Of a stretch of 64,000 bases of DNA, positions 61,332 to 64,000 are shown in pieces. The notes under the pieces were generated by a model. That model saw only the letters and a list, made by a program, of their open reading frames with translations. It searched no databases and was not told the DNA's origin. Source of the DNA: an uncultured Lachnospiraceae bacterium (GTDB lineage Bacteria > Bacillota > Clostridia > Lachnospirales > Lachnospiraceae); contig CAJUDM010000004.1 in NCBI GenBank assembly GCA_910584915.1, positions 124,001 through 188,000 of the forward strand. The letters are read 5' to 3'. Each line of letters starts with the position of its first letter. The first letter of the stretch is position 1. The position numbers and the translations under genes were made by a program.

Positions 61332-62238
61332 AGTGCTGTGCTTTGGTTCGCTGAATATCGATTATGTGTATAAGGTGGATCATTTTGTAAAAAAAGGGGA
61401 AACCATATCTTCCAGAGCGCTGGATGTATACAGCGGGGGCAAAGGGCTCAACCAGTCTGTGACCCTGGGGAAGGCTGGATGTGAAGCCTACCACGCGGGG
61501 CTGATCGGTGAGGACGGAAGATTTCTCCTGGATATCCTGAGCGATTCGGGGGTGGATGTTTCCCTGGTCGGCATTTCGGGGGATATCCGTTCCGGCAACG
61601 CGCTTATACAGAATGACGCGGAGGGGGATAACTGCATTATCCTTTATCCGGGCGCGAATTTTGCCATCACCGCCGGGCAGGCGGATGAAGCGCTGAAGAA
61701 TTTTGGCTGCGGTGATTATATCGTCCTGCAGAACGAGATAAGCGAACTGCCGTATATCGTAAAGCGGGCGAAGGAAAAAGGAATGACGATCGTGCTGAAC
61801 CCATCCCCAATGAACGCGAACCTGACGCAGGAGATACTGGATGCGGCGGACTGGATGGTGCTGAATGAAGTGGAAGCCATGCAGCTCACCGACAGCGAGC
61901 GGGACGGGGAGGATGAACTGGCGGAGGCGCTCAGGAAACATTTTCCGCGCTCGCGCTTTGTGCTCACGCTCGGCGAGAGAGGTTCGTGCTATATAGACAT
62001 GGAGAGAAAGATCCATCAGGAGATATTCAGGACAGAGGTGGTCGATACGACGGCGGCGGGCGATACATACACCGGCTATTTCATCGCCGGCCTGCTGCGA
62101 GGCTGGGATATGGAAAAATGCCTGAAGGTCGCGGCGAAGGCGTCCTCCATCACAGTTTCCCGGGCGGGCGCGGCGCCCTCTGTGCCCTGGATGAGGGAAG
62201 TGGAAGAAAGCATGGGGATCTCGGAGGAAGGAGAGTGA
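61324..62238 (+). CDS. ribokinase (PfkB family)
   Basis: A 304-residue sugar kinase with ribokinase motifs. These are VLCFGSLNIDYVYKVDHFV, substrate loop YSGGKGLNQSVTLGKAG, NPSPMN, NEVEAMQL and the catalytic VDTTAAGDTYTGYF with Asp base (TAAGD as in Escherichia coli RbsK). It phosphorylates ribose or a related pentose at O5. It is translationally coupled to the glycohydrolase gene (overlap of eight bases) and closes the operon. A second ribokinase-type domain is fused to the regulator of this locus. Confidence 0.88.
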   Translation: MAKVLCFGSLNIDYVYKVDHFVKKGETISSRALDVYSGGKGLNQSVTLGKAGCEAYHAGLIGEDGRFLLDILSDSGVDVSLVGISGDIRSGNALIQNDAEGDNCIILYPGANFAITAGQADEALKNFGCGDYIVLQNEISELPYIVKRAKEKGMTIVLNPSPMNANLTQEILDAADWMVLNEVEAMQLTDSERDGEDELAEALRKHFPRSRFVLTLGERGSCYIDMERKIHQEIFRTEVVDTTAAGDTYTGYFIAGLLRGWDMEKCLKVAAKASSITVSRAGAAPSVPWMREVEESMGISEEGE

Positions 62239-62272
62239 AGCGGCTAAACCGGAAATATGGGCGGGATGAGAG

Positions 62273-62297
62273 GGAAGGGAATTCAGCATTCCCTTCC
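62273..62297. terminator. terminator between convergent genes
   Basis: GGAAGGGAAT (62273-62282) and ATTCCCTTCC (62288-62297) form a perfect 10-bp stem with a 5-nt loop that includes the stop of the converging gene at 62283. Confidence 0.55.
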
Positions 62298-63080
62298 GAT
62301 AACCCTCCACTGCGTCAGCGCAGGAAAGGGTGAGGGATCGGAGATATCCTTCTTCAGATCTGAGAGGCGCACCCACTCCGTCTCGAGGGGCTCTGGCAGG
62401 ACAATGGACTGGCAGAGCCCTGTTTTTTGCAGCCTGACAGGATATGCTGAGCCGTCGCTGAAGGTGAGCAGTGCCTCCTGCCAGTAATTGTCGTGGGGAA
62501 AGTCTGCCCGCAGAAAGAACTGTATTTCCTCTGCCAGAACTCTGCGTCCGAAAAAGATATCAATGTGGGCGCCGGTGTCCTCGCCCTCCCCCCAGGATGT
62601 GTAGGGCCAGAATCCGTGTCCCGGCGCAATCAGCAGGCCGTCTATCGTATTGCGCGCGGCAAAGACGGACTCGCCCCTTGTCTCTATGCTTGCTGTGCAG
62701 TGGGGGAATACACGGCTCCCGCCGCGGACATCCAGCGGATTTTCACTCAGGATGCGGCGGCCGGCGGGCGTGTCCATGGCTTCCGCGGTTAGTTGGTGGA
62801 TAGGGCCGGTAAAAGCTTCCTGGGGGTAGGGTTCTTTTGCGCTGCCGAAGGGGATATCAAAGATGAATTGTCCATCCTGCAGATAGACCAGGGCGGGCTG
62901 AATCAGCGTATCCGCCTGGATGCGGGCGAAGGTGCCCGCTTCGGAGGAGAGGGTGATCCGGTCTCCGGGCTCGTAACTCCCGTACCATACAAGTTCGCAG
63001 TGCCCGTCTCCCTGCGCCTCATAGCGCACCGAGCCGTCTTTGGAAAGAATTTTAAGAGTCATAGTGATCCCGTTTTTCAT
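62283..63080 (-). CDS. hypothetical protein with discoidin (F5/8 type C)-like region
   Basis: A 265-residue soluble protein with no signal peptide. The N-terminal half is beta-rich (VRYEAQGDGHCELVWYGSYE, PGDRITLSSEAGTFARIQAD). Residues about 135-260 resemble a carbohydrate-binding discoidin domain: NTIDGLLIAPGHGFWPYTSW, then HIDIFFGRRVLAEEIQFFLR and late VRLSDLKKDISD. Such proteins occur near carbohydrate-use genes in Lachnospiraceae-like genomes, but the function is unknown. Good GGAGG before its ATG. Confidence 0.65.
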   Translation of the reverse strand: MKNGITMTLKILSKDGSVRYEAQGDGHCELVWYGSYEPGDRITLSSEAGTFARIQADTLIQPALVYLQDGQFIFDIPFGSAKEPYPQEAFTGPIHQLTAEAMDTPAGRRILSENPLDVRGGSRVFPHCTASIETRGESVFAARNTIDGLLIAPGHGFWPYTSWGEGEDTGAHIDIFFGRRVLAEEIQFFLRADFPHDNYWQEALLTFSDGSAYPVRLQKTGLCQSIVLPEPLETEWVRLSDLKKDISDPSPFPALTQWRVIGREC

Positions 63081-63193
63081 GAGAACCTCCTTATCAGAAT
63101 ATAAGCATTTCCATATTAAAGTATATCACAGCCCGGCAGGGTATTTCATCATGAAATTTACGAATTCATCAGAAGAAATCTTCCACAATGGTT

Positions 63194-64000
63194 TCAGAAT
63201 TTAGGCCTGCCCATTAAGATTTCTTCTGAGGGGATCCATGAGCCGGCAAGGACGCCGTCTGTGTGGAAGACCATTTCGTATATGACATCGGGATGTTTTT
63301 TCTTTTCCCGGTATTGCTGCTCTAAATCTGCTGATTCCCCCGCGACGCGGCAGCCGTGGTAATCGTAGAGTTCCACATAGTAATAGTAGCCGAGCAGGTT
63401 CATATAGGGTGTTATCTCAGGATCTTTTTCCATTTCTTCCCATACCGTATTTAAGTCAACTTTGTTTTCATCACAGTAAGCTATTTTTTCGAGGTTGACC
63501 GCTTTGTGATCGTAGTCCATCAGCTGGCGGAAGATGAAATTATCGATGCCGTACTGGCGGTAATGATCCACATATTCCTTGATGTCCGCAGTATTTTTGA
63601 CGGAAGATCTCAGAAGAATGCAGCTCATGCGGATGCGCATGTTTCCGCCGCTGGTGATCTCTGCGATCTGTTTTATATGTTCATTGGAACAGTAGGGCGT
63701 TCCGGGAGCGTATCTCATAATTTCTTTGTTTTTATCTTCCACAGGGCACACACGGCTGATATTCAGGTGGTCAAACCCGTTTTCTATCAGATGTTCGACG
63801 ATCGTCTTTTCTTCTGAGGCATTCAGGAGCCCGCTTCCGTTGGTGGTGATGGTCCGTTTCCGAAAACCCAGTTCATCGACCATGCGGATAATCGGCAGGA
63901 GGCGCGGGGAGATGGTCGGTTCGCCGCCGGTGATGCTGACGCTGGGATTTAAGGGACGGACTGCCTCCAGGACTTCCCTGAGGCGTGACAGATATTGCGC
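63194..64000 (-). CDS. radical SAM protein (5' end outside window)
   Basis: The minus-strand frame continues to the window edge with 268 visible residues. The GGE motif of the radical SAM barrel is present (SVSITGGEPTISPRLLPIIR), followed by RKRTITTNGSGLLN. The CxxxCxxC cluster motif should lie upstream, beyond the edge. Cys residues in YCSNEH, SCILLR and YCDENK are scattered, and the end DGVLAGSWIPSEEILMGRPK suggests a small C-terminal extension without an obvious extra cluster. The substrate is unknown. Confidence 0.8.
   Translation of the reverse strand, partial: AQYLSRLREVLEAVRPLNPSVSITGGEPTISPRLLPIIRMVDELGFRKRTITTNGSGLLNASEEKTIVEHLIENGFDHLNISRVCPVEDKNKEIMRYAPGTPYCSNEHIKQIAEITSGGNMRIRMSCILLRSSVKNTADIKEYVDHYRQYGIDNFIFRQLMDYDHKAVNLEKIAYCDENKVDLNTVWEEMEKDPEITPYMNLLGYYYYVELYDYHGCRVAGESADLEQQYREKKKHPDVIYEMVFHTDGVLAGSWIPSEEILMGRPKF

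Noticed and set aside
1..64000. tRNA, rRNA, transposase genes, phage genes or origins of replication
   Set aside because: None recognised by eye on either strand; the open frames and gaps are otherwise accounted for.

Overview
The window reads as a chromosomal segment of an anaerobic Firmicute of class Clostridia, most likely a gut Lachnospiraceae. The grounds are the rapZ-whiA-crh order, an HprK/Crh/ROK-glucokinase set typical of PTS-dependent carbon control, many sugar-type ABC importers with Ala/Glu-rich lipoprotein linkers, strong GGAGG ribosome binding sites and some TTG starts. No rRNA, tRNA, CRISPR array or recognisable transposase was seen. The species call is inference.

Layout. 1-4.3 kb: AraC regulator (cut by the window edge), a palindromic MITE-like element, an MFS transporter, and a two-gene unit of a PfpI-like protein and an unknown protein. 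4.3-11.3 kb: LacI regulator followed by a CUT2 sugar importer (binding protein, ATPase, permease), an SGNH hydrolase and an amidohydrolase-fold enzyme. 11.3-14.6 kb: a small accessory island with a truncated sigma factor and XRE regulator, a frameshifted LHH-type toxin domain with a SUKH immunity protein, an HD phosphohydrolase and a decayed AAA gene. 14.8-16.9 kb: hflKC. 17.1-22.4 kb: ChvE/MmsA-type importer with two tandem permeases. 22.6-24.7 kb: ABC exporter and a MATE remnant. 24.8-32.6 kb: GntR regulator with three TGTACGTACA operators in front of a PfkB kinase, class II aldolase, a third CUT2 importer and an aldo/keto reductase.

32.8-47.5 kb is mostly core: CarD-like factor, pyrG, ftsH with a very long repetitive tail, uvrC, hprK, ROK glucokinase, a 102-bp tandem repeat, murB, rapZ, whiA, a Crh-type HPr homologue (Glu15, Ser46) and fba. 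47.7-52.8 kb: alanine/sodium symporter, a membrane protein with a BamE-like tail flanked by two copies of a 210-bp intergenic element, and a MATE transporter.

52.9-62.2 kb is the most distinctive system: a LacI repressor fused in one chain to a ribokinase-family domain, divergent from a nucleoside-type (BMP/Nup) ABC importer, an ADP-ribosylglycohydrolase-family protein and a stand-alone ribokinase. Two copies of a LacI-like operator bracket the importer promoter. The window ends with a protein carrying a discoidin-like region and a partial radical SAM protein.

Functionally, four binding-protein-dependent importers each sit with their own regulator or catabolic genes, while HprK/Crh/glucokinase supply global carbon control. 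The nucleoside locus suggests import of a ribosylated compound, cleavage of its N-glycosidic bond and phosphorylation of the freed ribose, with the regulator carrying its own ribokinase-like module.
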